NCBI RefSeq assembly: GCF_002754195.1
Contig: NZ_PEEU01000001.1
Coordinates: 2,232,001 to 2,296,000, forward strand
Length of the DNA stretch: 64,000 bases
Origin: Flavobacterium sp. 9
Lineage (GTDB): Bacteria > Bacteroidota > Bacteroidia > Flavobacteriales > Flavobacteriaceae
Direction of reading: 5' to 3'
Made by a program: the position numbers and the translations under genes. Every line of letters starts with the position of its first letter. The first letter of the stretch is position 1. This document shows, piece by piece, positions 17,054-26,168 of the stretch. The notes beneath the pieces are model-generated. The model was not told the origin of the DNA. It saw only the letters and a program-made list of their open reading frames with translations, and made no database searches.

Positions 17054-18147
17054 TAGCTCAAGCTCTTTTTAGCATTTTCAATTATTGTATTCATAGTCTT
17101 GTTCCAATTTTGCATGGAATATAAATTTTCAGGAATAGTAAAATTATTGTGCCCATCCTGATACAAAAATTCTTGTATTGCTTCAATCCAATCTTCTATA
17201 AAATTTGGTTTTTCAATTAATTTTCCAAGTTTTCCGTATTGCAAAACCTCTGGAACTCCACCATTTGCAGAAGCGATACAATAGCAACCACAATGTAAGG
17301 CTTCAATTAAACTCATTCCAAAACCTTCGTGACAAAGAGTAGAAAACAAATAACAATCGGCAATTTGATAATATTGAGGTAAATCATCATTAGGAATCTT
17401 TCCTAAAAAAGAAACTCCATCGATTTTTACGTCTCGATTTGCTCCAATTATTAGTAAACTAATATCTTTATCTTGAGTATAGATTGTTTTCCATACATTC
17501 AGAATAATTTCTAATCCCTTTTTTGGACGGTCTTGCGAACACCAGACAAATACTTTTTTACTGGTAATATTCAGCTTGGTTTTTAATATTGCCTTTTCTT
17601 CAATTGATATTTTGTGAAATTTTGAAGTATCAATTCCGTTATGTAGTACTGAAAATTTTGTTGGTAAAATAGTATAATACTCTTTATGTACTTTATAGGA
17701 ATCGTGGGTTAATAAAACCATTTCATCAATATTTTCAAAAAACCATCTTCCGGTAAAATTCTCGTAAAACGGTGGAAATCCATGATAAAAAAACTGAAGA
17801 AAACATTGCTTTCTCTTTCCGTTCTTTTCCAAAAATTCAATAAGTGGTTTTACAATTCCAAAATTATCTACAATTTGAATAATGAATTTATCTTCTTTTT
17901 CAAGAATTTTAGCAAGAGCTTTAAAATAACCTAAATATGGATTTTTGGAAATCTTCTTTTGTATTTTTAATTCGAAAGTATCAGAAACTAATTGATATTG
18001 AATTTCAGGATATAATCGTTCTGGTTTCTCACAAATAATATAGTCGACTTTATGATTATTACTTAAATAATTATGATATAAAGTTGTCCAGCTTCCAATT
18101 TTGGAATAGGGCAAAGGAACTTGTGAAATCAGAATTACTTGAGGCAT
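17053..18147 (-). CDS. Glycosyltransferase family 4
   Basis: A 364-residue GT-B enzyme. The N-terminus has LPYSKIGSWTTLYHNYL; the donor domain starts near VFVWCSQDRPKKGLEI (about 199) and the E-x7-E pair is in HEGFGMSLIEALHCGCY (about 279-287). VLHNGIDTSKF marks the linker between domains. It is predicted to be cytosolic and to extend a lipid-linked glycan. Its coding end overlaps neuA by one base, so it is transcribed with the sialic acid genes and may act just before or after sialylation. Sugar specificity is unknown. Confidence 0.88.
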   Translation of the reverse strand: MPQVILISQVPLPYSKIGSWTTLYHNYLSNNHKVDYIICEKPERLYPEIQYQLVSDTFELKIQKKISKNPYLGYFKALAKILEKEDKFIIQIVDNFGIVKPLIEFLEKNGKRKQCFLQFFYHGFPPFYENFTGRWFFENIDEMVLLTHDSYKVHKEYYTILPTKFSVLHNGIDTSKFHKISIEEKAILKTKLNITSKKVFVWCSQDRPKKGLEIILNVWKTIYTQDKDISLLIIGANRDVKIDGVSFLGKIPNDDLPQYYQIADCYLFSTLCHEGFGMSLIEALHCGCYCIASANGGVPEVLQYGKLGKLIEKPNFIEDWIEAIQEFLYQDGHNNFTIPENLYSMQNWNKTMNTIIENAKKSLS

Positions 18148-18189
18148 TTTATCAGGATTTGCGTAAAAATAATAAAATTTAAATCTTTC

Positions 18190-19266
18190 TTATTTTTTTA
18201 TTTTAAAAGTAATTTTTTTTAAATCATCACTGACTTCATAAGTGTATGGAGAAGTATGATAAAATGAAATTATATGAAGTAAAATCATGTCGTTAATTTC
18301 TTTTAGAGAATAGTATTTTGGAACTTTTTTTCTCAGTAATTTCTTTATTTTATATTTTAAAGAGCCTTGAAAATCATCTTTTATAAAACTAATATTGAGA
18401 ATTCCGTTTTTAAAATTTGCCAATTCATAAAATAAAAAGTGAGTTATTACATCTACTTTATTAAGCAATATTTTTTGCGTCTGATCTTGTTTTAATTCTT
18501 GAAAATCTAATGCTGAAAATTCATTCCCCCAATTTTCATTATTTACTGCTGCCTTTTCGTTTTCATTGTTGAATAACAAATGATGATGATTTATTTGAAC
18601 CACATTTGTTAGTTGTAAATCTTTTGCAAGAATCTCTGTTTCTTCTCTCCGATAACTTTTATGCCATTGATGAAGCATTAAAATTTCAGTATTATAAAAA
18701 ACACTTTCTACACCTATCCTTTCTAATCGATTATGAATATCAATATCCTCAGCTCCCCAAAAATGCAAGAACTCATCATAACCGTTAATTTTTCTAATTT
18801 GTTCGATAGAAAACAGCGATAATCCTTGCGCACCAACTCCGCTGCTAAAATCGGCAGTATAATTATCAAATGGTTTTATAGTCAGAGATTCTTTCTCATT
18901 CAAAAAACCAACTTTAAAATAATAAGCTTTTAATGGATTTTTTAACTCTTGTAACTTTGCAATAAAATTGGGGCTAAAAATCATGTCCACATCTGCTGTA
19001 AAGACATAATCTGTTGTAACATTTCTTAATCCAATATTTATAGCTTTGGCTCTTGACCAAGGCTGAAGTTCTGAAAAATTGTAAATATATGTTGCAAAAG
19101 TATAAGATGAAACCAGTTTTTTAATCTCAGAAGCCGAAGAAACGTTAGAACCATAATCTACCAAAATCACTTTAAAATCATGATTGGTTTGCTCGATTAA
19201 AGAATCTAAAGAACGTTTAACGCGTTCCGTTTCTCTATTGCGATAAGGATAAAGTATAGTTAGCAT
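18190..19266 (-). CDS. Glycosyltransferase family 2 with GT7-like C-terminal motif
   Basis: A 358-residue GT-A enzyme. The N-terminus reads LTILYPYRNRETERVKRSL, VILVDYGS follows at 33-40, and the metal-binding motif is DVD at 92-94. The second motif, HFWGAEDIDIHNRL (W170, G171, E173, D174), matches the WGxED signature shared by beta-1,4-galactosyltransferases (GT7 C domain) and chondroitin-type polymerases. Residues 240-358 form a tail of unknown role. The protein at 23987-25063 has the same length and the same motifs at the same residue numbers, so the two are paralogues. A beta-linked hexose or HexNAc product is suggested by family. Confidence 0.85.
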   Translation of the reverse strand: MLTILYPYRNRETERVKRSLDSLIEQTNHDFKVILVDYGSNVSSASEIKKLVSSYTFATYIYNFSELQPWSRAKAINIGLRNVTTDYVFTADVDMIFSPNFIAKLQELKNPLKAYYFKVGFLNEKESLTIKPFDNYTADFSSGVGAQGLSLFSIEQIRKINGYDEFLHFWGAEDIDIHNRLERIGVESVFYNTEILMLHQWHKSYRREETEILAKDLQLTNVVQINHHHLLFNNENEKAAVNNENWGNEFSALDFQELKQDQTQKILLNKVDVITHFLFYELANFKNGILNISFIKDDFQGSLKYKIKKLLRKKVPKYYSLKEINDMILLHIISFYHTSPYTYEVSDDLKKITFKIKK

Positions 19267-19271
19267 AAAAA

Positions 19272-20156
19272 TTAAGATCTTAGATTGGTATCGATTTGTT
19301 GTAAAAGTTCCTGACTATCATTTTTAAATTTTCGGGCAAAAAAAGATTCATTATCTCCCAATTCATTGTTTACAAAATTGCTCTCAAATATCTTAAGATG
19401 CTTTTCAGATATATAAGCCGGACCTGGATCAACTGACCAGTCTACGTAAGTTAAATTACCTTTTAAATTACCAATGTCAGAATTTCCGATAATGGTTGGT
19501 ATTAAAATCTCTTCGGAACAATATGAATTTCTAAAAAAACGTTCATATTCTGGATGAGAATCTAAGAATTCTAATATATAGCCAAGTGTTGAATGACTTA
19601 GAATCCACCAAGTTGGTCCAAAAAAAACTTTTTGAAACGGAAAATTCTTTTTAGGAAAATATAAGCTAATATTCTTTTCTATTCTTAATAGAATTTTTAT
19701 CCAAATTGGCTTATTTGGTTTTCTTCTATAAAACAAATCAAAATAAAATTTTGTTACCCAGCCTTTTTTCATCTCGGACGGGAATCCTTCTTTTATGCTA
19801 ATAAATTCGCCGCCCTCATTTAATTTTGAATATAAAAAAACATTCTTTTTAATGGGATAATCACTACCGCTTATTAAAGCATAATAATTATAATTCTCTT
19901 TAAAAGCTTCTGCCATTAAATTAAGTATAGCTTTTTGATGTGACCAGCCAGCCCACCAAACTTTATGTCTTTTAATAAACTTAATGTTATTAAAATCATC
20001 CAAATTTGTTGGCATTACAGAATTTTTATCAATGTGTATATAGAAAAACACATTATTATCTGTAAGTGCCGAAATTAACTTTTTAAGATGATCGTAACTG
20101 TGATAAGCGGTTATAAGATAAGCTATCTTAATTTTATTCTCCATTTTCTCCATCAA
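19272..20156 (-). CDS. GT14 glycosyltransferase (core-2/I-branching beta-1,6-GlcNAc-transferase family)
   Basis: A 294-residue protein with the GT14 order of motifs: IAYLITAYHSYDHLKKLI at the N-terminus, FYIHIDKNS near 36, WWAGWSHQKA near 67-76, YYALISGSDYPI near 92 and GPTWWILSH near 181, then an acidic motif CSEEILIPT. Bacterial members are common in Bacteroidota polysaccharide loci; the family founders branch glycans with beta-1,6-GlcNAc and do not need metal. A beta-1,6 branch is therefore possible, but donor and linkage are not shown by sequence. It lies five bases from the GT2/GT7-like gene and one base from the next GT2 gene. The start could be the first, second or fifth codon Met. Confidence 0.85.
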   Translation of the reverse strand: MMEKMENKIKIAYLITAYHSYDHLKKLISALTDNNVFFYIHIDKNSVMPTNLDDFNNIKFIKRHKVWWAGWSHQKAILNLMAEAFKENYNYYALISGSDYPIKKNVFLYSKLNEGGEFISIKEGFPSEMKKGWVTKFYFDLFYRRKPNKPIWIKILLRIEKNISLYFPKKNFPFQKVFFGPTWWILSHSTLGYILEFLDSHPEYERFFRNSYCSEEILIPTIIGNSDIGNLKGNLTYVDWSVDPGPAYISEKHLKIFESNFVNNELGDNESFFARKFKNDSQELLQQIDTNLRS

Positions 20157-20157
20157 T

Positions 20158-21177
20158 TTACAAATAAGTGACTGCCTCCTGTTTTGAGAGTCCTTTCCAG
20201 ATTAAAAAGTATTTCATGATTTTTTTATTCAATATGAACTTGGCAAAAAGTCTGCTTTTAATAAAATAAGAAAAAGAAGATTCTGATTTAATCGATTTTA
20301 ATTCACCTGTATACTCTTTATGATTTTGTTCTATTTTAGAGACTTCATCAAACATCCAATCTTCTATAACATTTCCCATGTGATAAGCATAATTGTTGGA
20401 AGTAGATAATCTCCAAAAACCATTTCTAACAACTGGAATATCCAAAAATTTAGATTCGCTATTTCCTCCAAGTTTGTAATTTGTATATCGATCTTGTAAA
20501 TTATCAAAAACAGAAGCTCTGTAAGTTGTAACAAAATGCCCTGCTCCAACAACTGCTTTTTTATCTTGATTTGTTATTGTGAGGTATTTTTTTAATTGAA
20601 CAGAATTATAAAAATCAATATTTCCGGCACTATGTGCAAATTTCTTTAATGCTTCCGGGTTCTCAACAGTTGTAAATTTTAATTTTTTAGAGAAAAATAA
20701 ATCCCAATATATATTTGCCGTATTAGATCTTAAAGATCTTGAAGATGGTGTAGGACATACAGCACCTGTTTTAGGAAAATTTTCAAAAACATCATAGGTT
20801 ACTTTTTGCCAATTATCTAAAAAAAGCACATCTGAATCTGAAATAGTAATTAAAGAAAATTTATTCCCAGAAATACCTTTTAAAATCGCATTTAGCTTTC
20901 CGATATTAAAGGTGTGAATTATCTCTTGAATTTTATTTTCTACATATAAATTGTCCAAATAATTCTTTATCAATTCACAACTGCCATTATTTACAATTGT
21001 AATAAAGGTTTTATCATGAATTGTAGCAAAAAGGGATTTGAGACATAGTTTCAAAATCTCAAAACCATCTTTAAAATAATCGTCCTGATTAGGTATATAA
21101 ACAGGAATAATAATCTGATGATAATAATCTGATGTTTCCTGAACTTTATCTTTATGTGGATTAAAACCTACTCGCAT
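20158..21177 (-). CDS. Glycosyltransferase family 2
   Basis: A 339-residue GT-A protein. After a 17-residue lead it shows IIIPVYIPN (22-30), TIVNNGS near 60 and TISDSDVLFLDNW with the metal-binding DSD at 114-116. A histidine-containing AYHMGNVIEDWMFDE segment lies near 265-280, where many GT2 enzymes have a late donor or acceptor motif. No membrane helix is seen. It overlaps the upstream GT4 gene by ten bases and is one base from the GT14 gene, so it is part of a compact glycosyltransferase block. The sugar added is unknown. Confidence 0.84.
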   Translation of the reverse strand: MRVGFNPHKDKVQETSDYYHQIIIPVYIPNQDDYFKDGFEILKLCLKSLFATIHDKTFITIVNNGSCELIKNYLDNLYVENKIQEIIHTFNIGKLNAILKGISGNKFSLITISDSDVLFLDNWQKVTYDVFENFPKTGAVCPTPSSRSLRSNTANIYWDLFFSKKLKFTTVENPEALKKFAHSAGNIDFYNSVQLKKYLTITNQDKKAVVGAGHFVTTYRASVFDNLQDRYTNYKLGGNSESKFLDIPVVRNGFWRLSTSNNYAYHMGNVIEDWMFDEVSKIEQNHKEYTGELKSIKSESSFSYFIKSRLFAKFILNKKIMKYFLIWKGLSKQEAVTYL

Positions 21178-22310
21178 GCTAAAATATTCTTATAAATATC
21201 TATAACCTTTATTCTATTACTTGAATAATCTAATCTTTGCATTACTATATTTTCATTTTCAATCGCTGCTTTTTCTACCATTTGAAAATTAGAAATGGCT
21301 TGCAAAATAAGCATTTTAATTTCAGAAACTGATTCTGGATTTTCGATTAAAAACCCATTTACTCCATTTGTAATTATTTCTTCGGTTGCTCCGCCTGGAT
21401 TTGACTGTATTGGAAATGCTCCCATTACAATTGCCTCCAAAAGTGTATTAGGCATTCCATCAGAAATGCTATTACCAATATAAAATAACGATTTTCCCAT
21501 CAACTGCATCAATTCATGATGCGAAAGTTCATGTCTGTCATAAACTTTAAAATTCAATTGATTTGATTTTATATAGTCAATTACTTCATTATGTGCCCCA
21601 AATACAGTCACATCATAGTCTTGAATTCGATCTTGAATAGTATGTAATGCCTTTATGATATTTAATCCTCTTCCAAGAATATGCTCGTAACCCTTTACTA
21701 AAATTATTTTACGCTCTGAAATTGGAAGTTTATAAGATTGTAACTCATTTAACTTATACCCTGTTCCACCTGGAATAACCCCTGAATGGACTCCGGAAAA
21801 ACCATGTTTTTTGGCCAAAATAAAATCTCGCTGACAATCTGTGTGTAAGAAATCAACTCTTTGCAGAACTTGCCTTATTTTTTTTAAATGTGATGAAAAC
21901 TGCTGAAAATAATACAGATCATTTCCCCAACAAGAATATAGCCATTTTATTTTAGGATACTTTTTCATTGTTTTAAGAATGGGATAGCTACAATTTTGCA
22001 TCTCAAAGCTATGAACTATATCTGGCTGAATTTCTAAAATTATTCTTTCTAATTCTTCATTTGCTGTTACTTCAACAAAGGGCAGAATTTTTTCATAGAG
22101 AAATGGTGCTTTTTTACTTAAAAAATATTCTCCTTTTATATGCGGTACTTTCCTCTTCTTCCAATCTGTAAATTGATTTACGGAATCTAATGTTTCTAAC
22201 TTACCTTTTCCTATAACATCAAACCAATACAATTCATAAGAAGTATCTTTTAAATTTTCTATCCAACGAATAGCATGAATAGACGACATAGAAATTAAAA
22301 GTATTTTCAT
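21168..22310 (-). CDS. Glycosyltransferase family 4 with Asp in place of the first Glu of E-x7-E
   Basis: A 380-residue GT-B protein. It begins MKILLISMSSIHAIRWIENL, a start common in GT4 enzymes of Bacteroidota. YSCWGNDLYYF near 126-136 resembles the acceptor-domain WGxD motif. The donor-domain motif is SDGMPNTLLEAIVMG: the second Glu is kept but the first position is Asp. ILVKGYEHILGRGL near 212 is the strand after the linker. The ten-base overlap with the downstream GT2 gene suggests translational coupling. The protein is predicted to be cytosolic; the conservative change should still allow activity, though this is inference. Confidence 0.85.
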   Translation of the reverse strand: MKILLISMSSIHAIRWIENLKDTSYELYWFDVIGKGKLETLDSVNQFTDWKKRKVPHIKGEYFLSKKAPFLYEKILPFVEVTANEELERIILEIQPDIVHSFEMQNCSYPILKTMKKYPKIKWLYSCWGNDLYYFQQFSSHLKKIRQVLQRVDFLHTDCQRDFILAKKHGFSGVHSGVIPGGTGYKLNELQSYKLPISERKIILVKGYEHILGRGLNIIKALHTIQDRIQDYDVTVFGAHNEVIDYIKSNQLNFKVYDRHELSHHELMQLMGKSLFYIGNSISDGMPNTLLEAIVMGAFPIQSNPGGATEEIITNGVNGFLIENPESVSEIKMLILQAISNFQMVEKAAIENENIVMQRLDYSSNRIKVIDIYKNILACE

Positions 22311-22312
22311 TC

Positions 22313-23017
22313 TTAATTCATTGGTTTTATAATTGTTCCGGAAAGACCTACAATCATCGTAGATTTATTAAAATTTGATGCTGCCTTGTCTTTTTTGTAT
22401 AAAAAATTAATGATAGGTTTTGCAATAAATCTCATCAATTTCTTTTTTCTTCCCCATAAATACATATTTACCCATAAGCCAAGCATTTGTGCCAAAGCAG
22501 CATTATAACCTCCCATTGGATTTATTTTTATGGATGTAAAACCAACTCGTTTAAAAATCATTTCTAAGGCAAAAGGAGTATATCTGTAATAATCATGAGG
22601 AACTTCATGCAAAGACATTAAAAATGGCACTGTAAAAAAGAACATTCCACCAGGTTTAAGAACTCTTTTAACTTCCGTTAAATATTGATCCGGATTTGGC
22701 ACATGCTCCAAAACTTCGGTAGAAAATACGACATCAAAACTTGCATCTTCAAAAGGCATAACTTTACCATCCCAAAAAAAATCAGGTCTAACTCCTTCAT
22801 AATCCAAGCTTGATTCAATATCCAAACCTACATAGTTCTTTACTTTTTGGTTAGAAAGAATAATTTCTTTGTATGGCATAGAACCACAACCAGAATCTAA
22901 AACTTCTCCTTCGAATATTGGAAATACGTTTGACACTGCTTTTAAGATTTCACTTCGAACAATATAACTTTCAAGATTGTCTTTTGAAAGTTTAATATTT
23001 GTAAATGAGTTAGACAT
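22313..23017 (-). CDS. SAM-dependent methyltransferase, class I
   Basis: A 234-residue methyltransferase with the class I fold. Motif I is VLDSGCGSMPY (39-49); an acidic ribose-binding residue follows in YVGLDIES near 67; motif II/III is FDVVFSTEVLEHVPNPDQYL (about 98-117) and LKPGGMFFFTVP comes after. YYRYTPFALEMIF is typical of methyltransferases found in polysaccharide loci. The gene lies among glycosyltransferases that are transcribed with the ABC exporter genes. Methylation of a non-reducing-end sugar as a chain-length stop is a known role next to Wzm/Wzt systems, but methylation of an internal sugar is equally possible. Confidence 0.88.
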   Translation of the reverse strand: MSNSFTNIKLSKDNLESYIVRSEILKAVSNVFPIFEGEVLDSGCGSMPYKEIILSNQKVKNYVGLDIESSLDYEGVRPDFFWDGKVMPFEDASFDVVFSTEVLEHVPNPDQYLTEVKRVLKPGGMFFFTVPFLMSLHEVPHDYYRYTPFALEMIFKRVGFTSIKINPMGGYNAALAQMLGLWVNMYLWGRKKKLMRFIAKPIINFLYKKDKAASNFNKSTMIVGLSGTIIKPMN

Positions 23018-23039
23018 AGAGTAGATTATTTTTGAACAA

Positions 23040-23981
23040 TTATAAAAGTTTGTAACCTTTTTTAAAAAGACTGTAGATAGTAAATCCTACTGTTGTTTTT
23101 ACTATTTCTAAATATTGAAAAAGCTGAAATTCTAAAATTAAAAGACTTTTCAAATAAGAAAATTTATATTTATTATTCTCGACCAAAGCAGCTCTAAGTA
23201 CAATTTTATGCCGATTCTTTAAATATGTTTTTAAAACTCTTGAATCTGCTTTCTTGTTCTCTTCAATCAGTAATAAATGTTTCCTGATGGCTTTAAATTC
23301 GGATTGTATTTCTTTGAAATTAAGTTTAGCTATTTCATGAGATAAAGAATCTTCATGTACACGATATTCAATTAGTGGCTGATCTATATAAATTATTGAA
23401 GGTTCCTGATATAACATTCGAAGATTAAAATCCCAATCATCCATATTTGTGATCATTTCGTCAAATAAATATGTTTGCTTTTGTAAAAAACTCTTTTTCC
23501 ATGTTGGGGTAAAAGTATAGAATGATATTTTACCCACTAAATAATCTTCAATTGTATTTTCAGAAAAGAAAACGTGTGTTTTTTCTATCTTCTTTTTATT
23601 AAAATCTATAAATTCTAATGATGAAACGATTAAGTCAGGTAATTTTGAAAAAAAATTACTTGAAACTTCAAAAGCATCCAAGACCAACAGATCATCACTA
23701 TCAAACCACTTAACATATTCACCTTTACTCAGTTCAAAACCATAGTTTCGACATGCATTTGGGCCTTTTGGTCTTTCTTGGGGTCTCTTATGATATTGAA
23801 ATCTATTATCTCTTTCGATATATTCAGCTAAGATATCAGCGGTATTATCTGTAGAACCATCATCAACAACAATACATTCCCAATTTTTATAGGTTTGCAT
23901 CAAAATGCTGTCAAGGGTTTCACTTATCAAATGAGCCCTATTATATGTTGGGATTATTATGGAGATTAATTCTGACATCAA
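23040..23981 (-). CDS. Glycosyltransferase family 2
   Basis: A 313-residue GT-A enzyme. Motifs in order: ISIIIPTYNRAHLI, VVDDGSTDNT near 38-47, ACRNYGFELSKGEYVKWFDSDD with the DSDD metal site near 95, and a TNMDDWDFNLR acidic motif near 188-198 that probably holds the catalytic base. The C-terminal 100 residues are rich in Lys and hydrophobic residues, suggesting membrane-surface attachment. The gene is 22 bases from the methyltransferase gene and five from the next GT2 gene. The start could be the first or second Met. The donor is unknown. Confidence 0.88.
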   Translation of the reverse strand: MMSELISIIIPTYNRAHLISETLDSILMQTYKNWECIVVDDGSTDNTADILAEYIERDNRFQYHKRPQERPKGPNACRNYGFELSKGEYVKWFDSDDLLVLDAFEVSSNFFSKLPDLIVSSLEFIDFNKKKIEKTHVFFSENTIEDYLVGKISFYTFTPTWKKSFLQKQTYLFDEMITNMDDWDFNLRMLYQEPSIIYIDQPLIEYRVHEDSLSHEIAKLNFKEIQSEFKAIRKHLLLIEENKKADSRVLKTYLKNRHKIVLRAALVENNKYKFSYLKSLLILEFQLFQYLEIVKTTVGFTIYSLFKKGYKLL

Positions 23982-23986
23982 ATTAA

Positions 23987-25063
23987 TTATTTACTAATTT
24001 TTAATTGAATACTTTTCAAATCAGAACTAATCTGGTAGTTATATAAATAATCCTGATAATAAATTACCAAAACTTTTAAAAGCATATCATTAATTTGTTT
24101 TAAGGAATAATATTCCTGAGTTTTAATACGAAGAAGTTTCTTTATTTTGTATCTCAACGTCAATTGATAAGGATCTTCCTGAAAAATAATATTAATAATT
24201 TTGGAATTAGTTTTTGGCAAAACAATATCCAGGAAATTTTCAACCACATGTTTTTTATTCAATAAAACAACCGATTCCTTATTTGAATTTAAAAGCTGAA
24301 ACTCTTTTTCAGCAATTAATTTTCCCCAATTTTCATTGTTAGGTTTTTCGATGTGATTATTTTGATTAAACCTTAGTTTTTGTTTGTTAAGATTAAACAC
24401 ATTTGACAATCTAGGTTCACTTGATAATTTATTATTATCAAAAGTCTCAAAAGTTTTATGCCATTGGTGTAAGAGTAAAATTTCAATATCATAAAACCTT
24501 GAAGAAAAACCAGCTTCTTGAAGTCTTAAATGCACATCTTCATCCTCTGCTCCCCAAAAATGAAAAAACTCATCAAATCCTCCAACCATCAATAATGAAT
24601 CTAATTTGAATAATGATAAGCCTTGCCCTTCCGGTATACTTTTAGATGCGATAGCATAATTATCAAATTCTTTAATCTCAATACTTTCATGTTTATCTAA
24701 ATAACCAACCTGGAAATAAACATTATCTTTTTTATTTTTCAATTCAAAGAGAACATCTACGAATCTTTTATTAAAAATAATATCTATATCTGCAATAAAA
24801 ACATATTCTGTTTTTACAAATTTTAATCCGATATTAATCGCTTTAGCACGAGACCAAGGTTGATTATTATGAAAAGAATAAATATAATTTACAAATTCAT
24901 ATTGCTTCAACAATTCTTTAACCGAAGCTGCTATTTCAAAATCAGACCCATAATCAACAAAAACCACATCAAAATCCTTATTCGATTGATTAACCAAAGA
25001 ATCTAAAGATCTTTTGATTCTTTGTAATTCTCTGTTTTTAAAAGGATATACTATAGTTATCAT
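23987..25063 (-). CDS. Glycosyltransferase family 2 with GT7-like C-terminal motif (paralogue of 18190-19266)
   Basis: A 358-residue protein with the same length and motif positions as the GT2 protein at 18190-19266: VYPFKNRELQRIKRSL at the N-terminus, FVDYGS near 35-40, DID at 92-94, and HFWGAEDEDVHLRL with W170, E173 and D174. The WGAED motif links it to GT7 galactosyltransferases and chondroitin-type polymerases. Even the tails align (LRYKIKKLLRIKTQEYYSL here, a close match there). Two genes of one subfamily in one cluster suggest two similar beta linkages or a duplicated locus segment. A 129-base spacer with no clear promoter separates it from the next gene upstream. Confidence 0.86.
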   Translation of the reverse strand: MITIVYPFKNRELQRIKRSLDSLVNQSNKDFDVVFVDYGSDFEIAASVKELLKQYEFVNYIYSFHNNQPWSRAKAINIGLKFVKTEYVFIADIDIIFNKRFVDVLFELKNKKDNVYFQVGYLDKHESIEIKEFDNYAIASKSIPEGQGLSLFKLDSLLMVGGFDEFFHFWGAEDEDVHLRLQEAGFSSRFYDIEILLLHQWHKTFETFDNNKLSSEPRLSNVFNLNKQKLRFNQNNHIEKPNNENWGKLIAEKEFQLLNSNKESVVLLNKKHVVENFLDIVLPKTNSKIINIIFQEDPYQLTLRYKIKKLLRIKTQEYYSLKQINDMLLKVLVIYYQDYLYNYQISSDLKSIQLKISK

Positions 25064-25192
25064 TAATTAAAAAAAAATTAAAATTTTATTTATTATCATT
25101 AGCTTTTGCTAAGACAAATTATATGTATTCATCTAAAGATTTTCACGAATTATATTACAAACGCATTTCTTAAATACATAATAATTAGTTCT

Positions 25193-26083
25193 CTATACGA
25201 AAAGCGATTTCAATTTAAACCTGATATTATATCTTGGAAAGGCAATTATACTTTTAAAAAAGAAATAATATTTAACACAAAATTGATTCTTTGTTTTAGC
25301 TCTTTCAAATCTTGAATAATAATAATTGGACTTAAGTTTTTTAATTTGCAATGTTGTAAAATTATCTATTGCAAGGTTAAATCTCTTTCTTCTTTCGTAG
25401 GCATTTATCATTGTATAAAAATGCCAATACTGTGCTTTATAGAGGTTTTCGTTTGTCGAAATACTATTGTCATGAATTCGATAATGATACAAAACTTTGT
25501 CTATAAATAAATGCTTTCCTTGCTCTTCTAATTTATAATATAGATCTTGATCAACAGCTCGTTTCATTATAAAATCTATACCAATAGATTTAAAAAAACA
25601 TTGTCTTTTAAAAGTAGCAAAATGGGTTAGAGCTCCTTCTCCATAAGTTAAATAAGATTTACCTAATGGAATGCTGCAACCGTGTGAGCTTACATTTTTA
25701 AAACTCATATTTAAATCTACCAAATCATATTTAGAAGTAATAATTGCAACTTCTGGATTGGTTTTATGTTTTTCAACCATTATTTGCAAAGCATCATTTG
25801 TAATTGCATCATCAGGATCTAAAAAGCCTAAAATCTCTCCCGTAGCTAATTGTGCACATCTATTTTTAGTATAACCACAACCTCGATTTATAGGATTGGT
25901 AAACAATTTAAATCTATAATCACCTTTAATTATATTTTCAATAACCGTAACCGAATCATCTGTAGAACAATCATCTATAATAATTACTTCCCAATTTTGA
26001 TAAGTTTGGTCAAGAATGCTTGAATAACAATCTTTAAAAAAATGTCCATTATTGTAATTAGCTATTAGTATTGAAAATAACAT
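25193..26083 (-). CDS. Glycosyltransferase family 2
   Basis: A 296-residue GT-A enzyme. It shows LFSILIANYNNGHFFKDC at the N-terminus, VIIIDDCSTDDS near 33-44, GEILGFLDPDDAI with the DPDD metal site near 90-97, and MKRAVDQDLYYKL near 174, the late acidic motif. Length is normal for the family. There is an 85-base gap to the WecF-like gene before it, which contains a possible hairpin terminator, and a 129-base gap after it. This gene may thus be less tightly coupled than its neighbours. Donor sugar and linkage are unknown. Confidence 0.87.
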   Translation of the reverse strand: MLFSILIANYNNGHFFKDCYSSILDQTYQNWEVIIIDDCSTDDSVTVIENIIKGDYRFKLFTNPINRGCGYTKNRCAQLATGEILGFLDPDDAITNDALQIMVEKHKTNPEVAIITSKYDLVDLNMSFKNVSSHGCSIPLGKSYLTYGEGALTHFATFKRQCFFKSIGIDFIMKRAVDQDLYYKLEEQGKHLFIDKVLYHYRIHDNSISTNENLYKAQYWHFYTMINAYERRKRFNLAIDNFTTLQIKKLKSNYYYSRFERAKTKNQFCVKYYFFFKSIIAFPRYNIRFKLKSLFV

Positions 26084-26135
26084 CTATATCTCTTTAGAAT
26101 TCAAGTTAACCATTATCTAATAAAACTTTGTATAA

Positions 26136-26167
26136 AAAACATTTCCGTTTGAATATCTGAATGTTTT
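26136..26167 (-). terminator. Possible hairpin terminator after the WecF-like gene
   Basis: A perfect 8-base inverted repeat, AAAACATT / AATGTTTT, with a 16-base loop begins two bases after the stop of the gene at 26169-27413. On the minus strand the second arm runs into TTTTTTATA. The stem is AT-rich, so it would be weak; it may only reduce transcription into the next gene. It is called from pattern alone. Confidence 0.3.
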
Positions 26168-26168
26168 G

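Noticed and set aside
25099-25112. Small hairpin TTAGC-TTTT-GCTAA after the GT2 gene as terminator
   Set aside because: A five-base stem without a following T-run on the minus strand is too weak to call.
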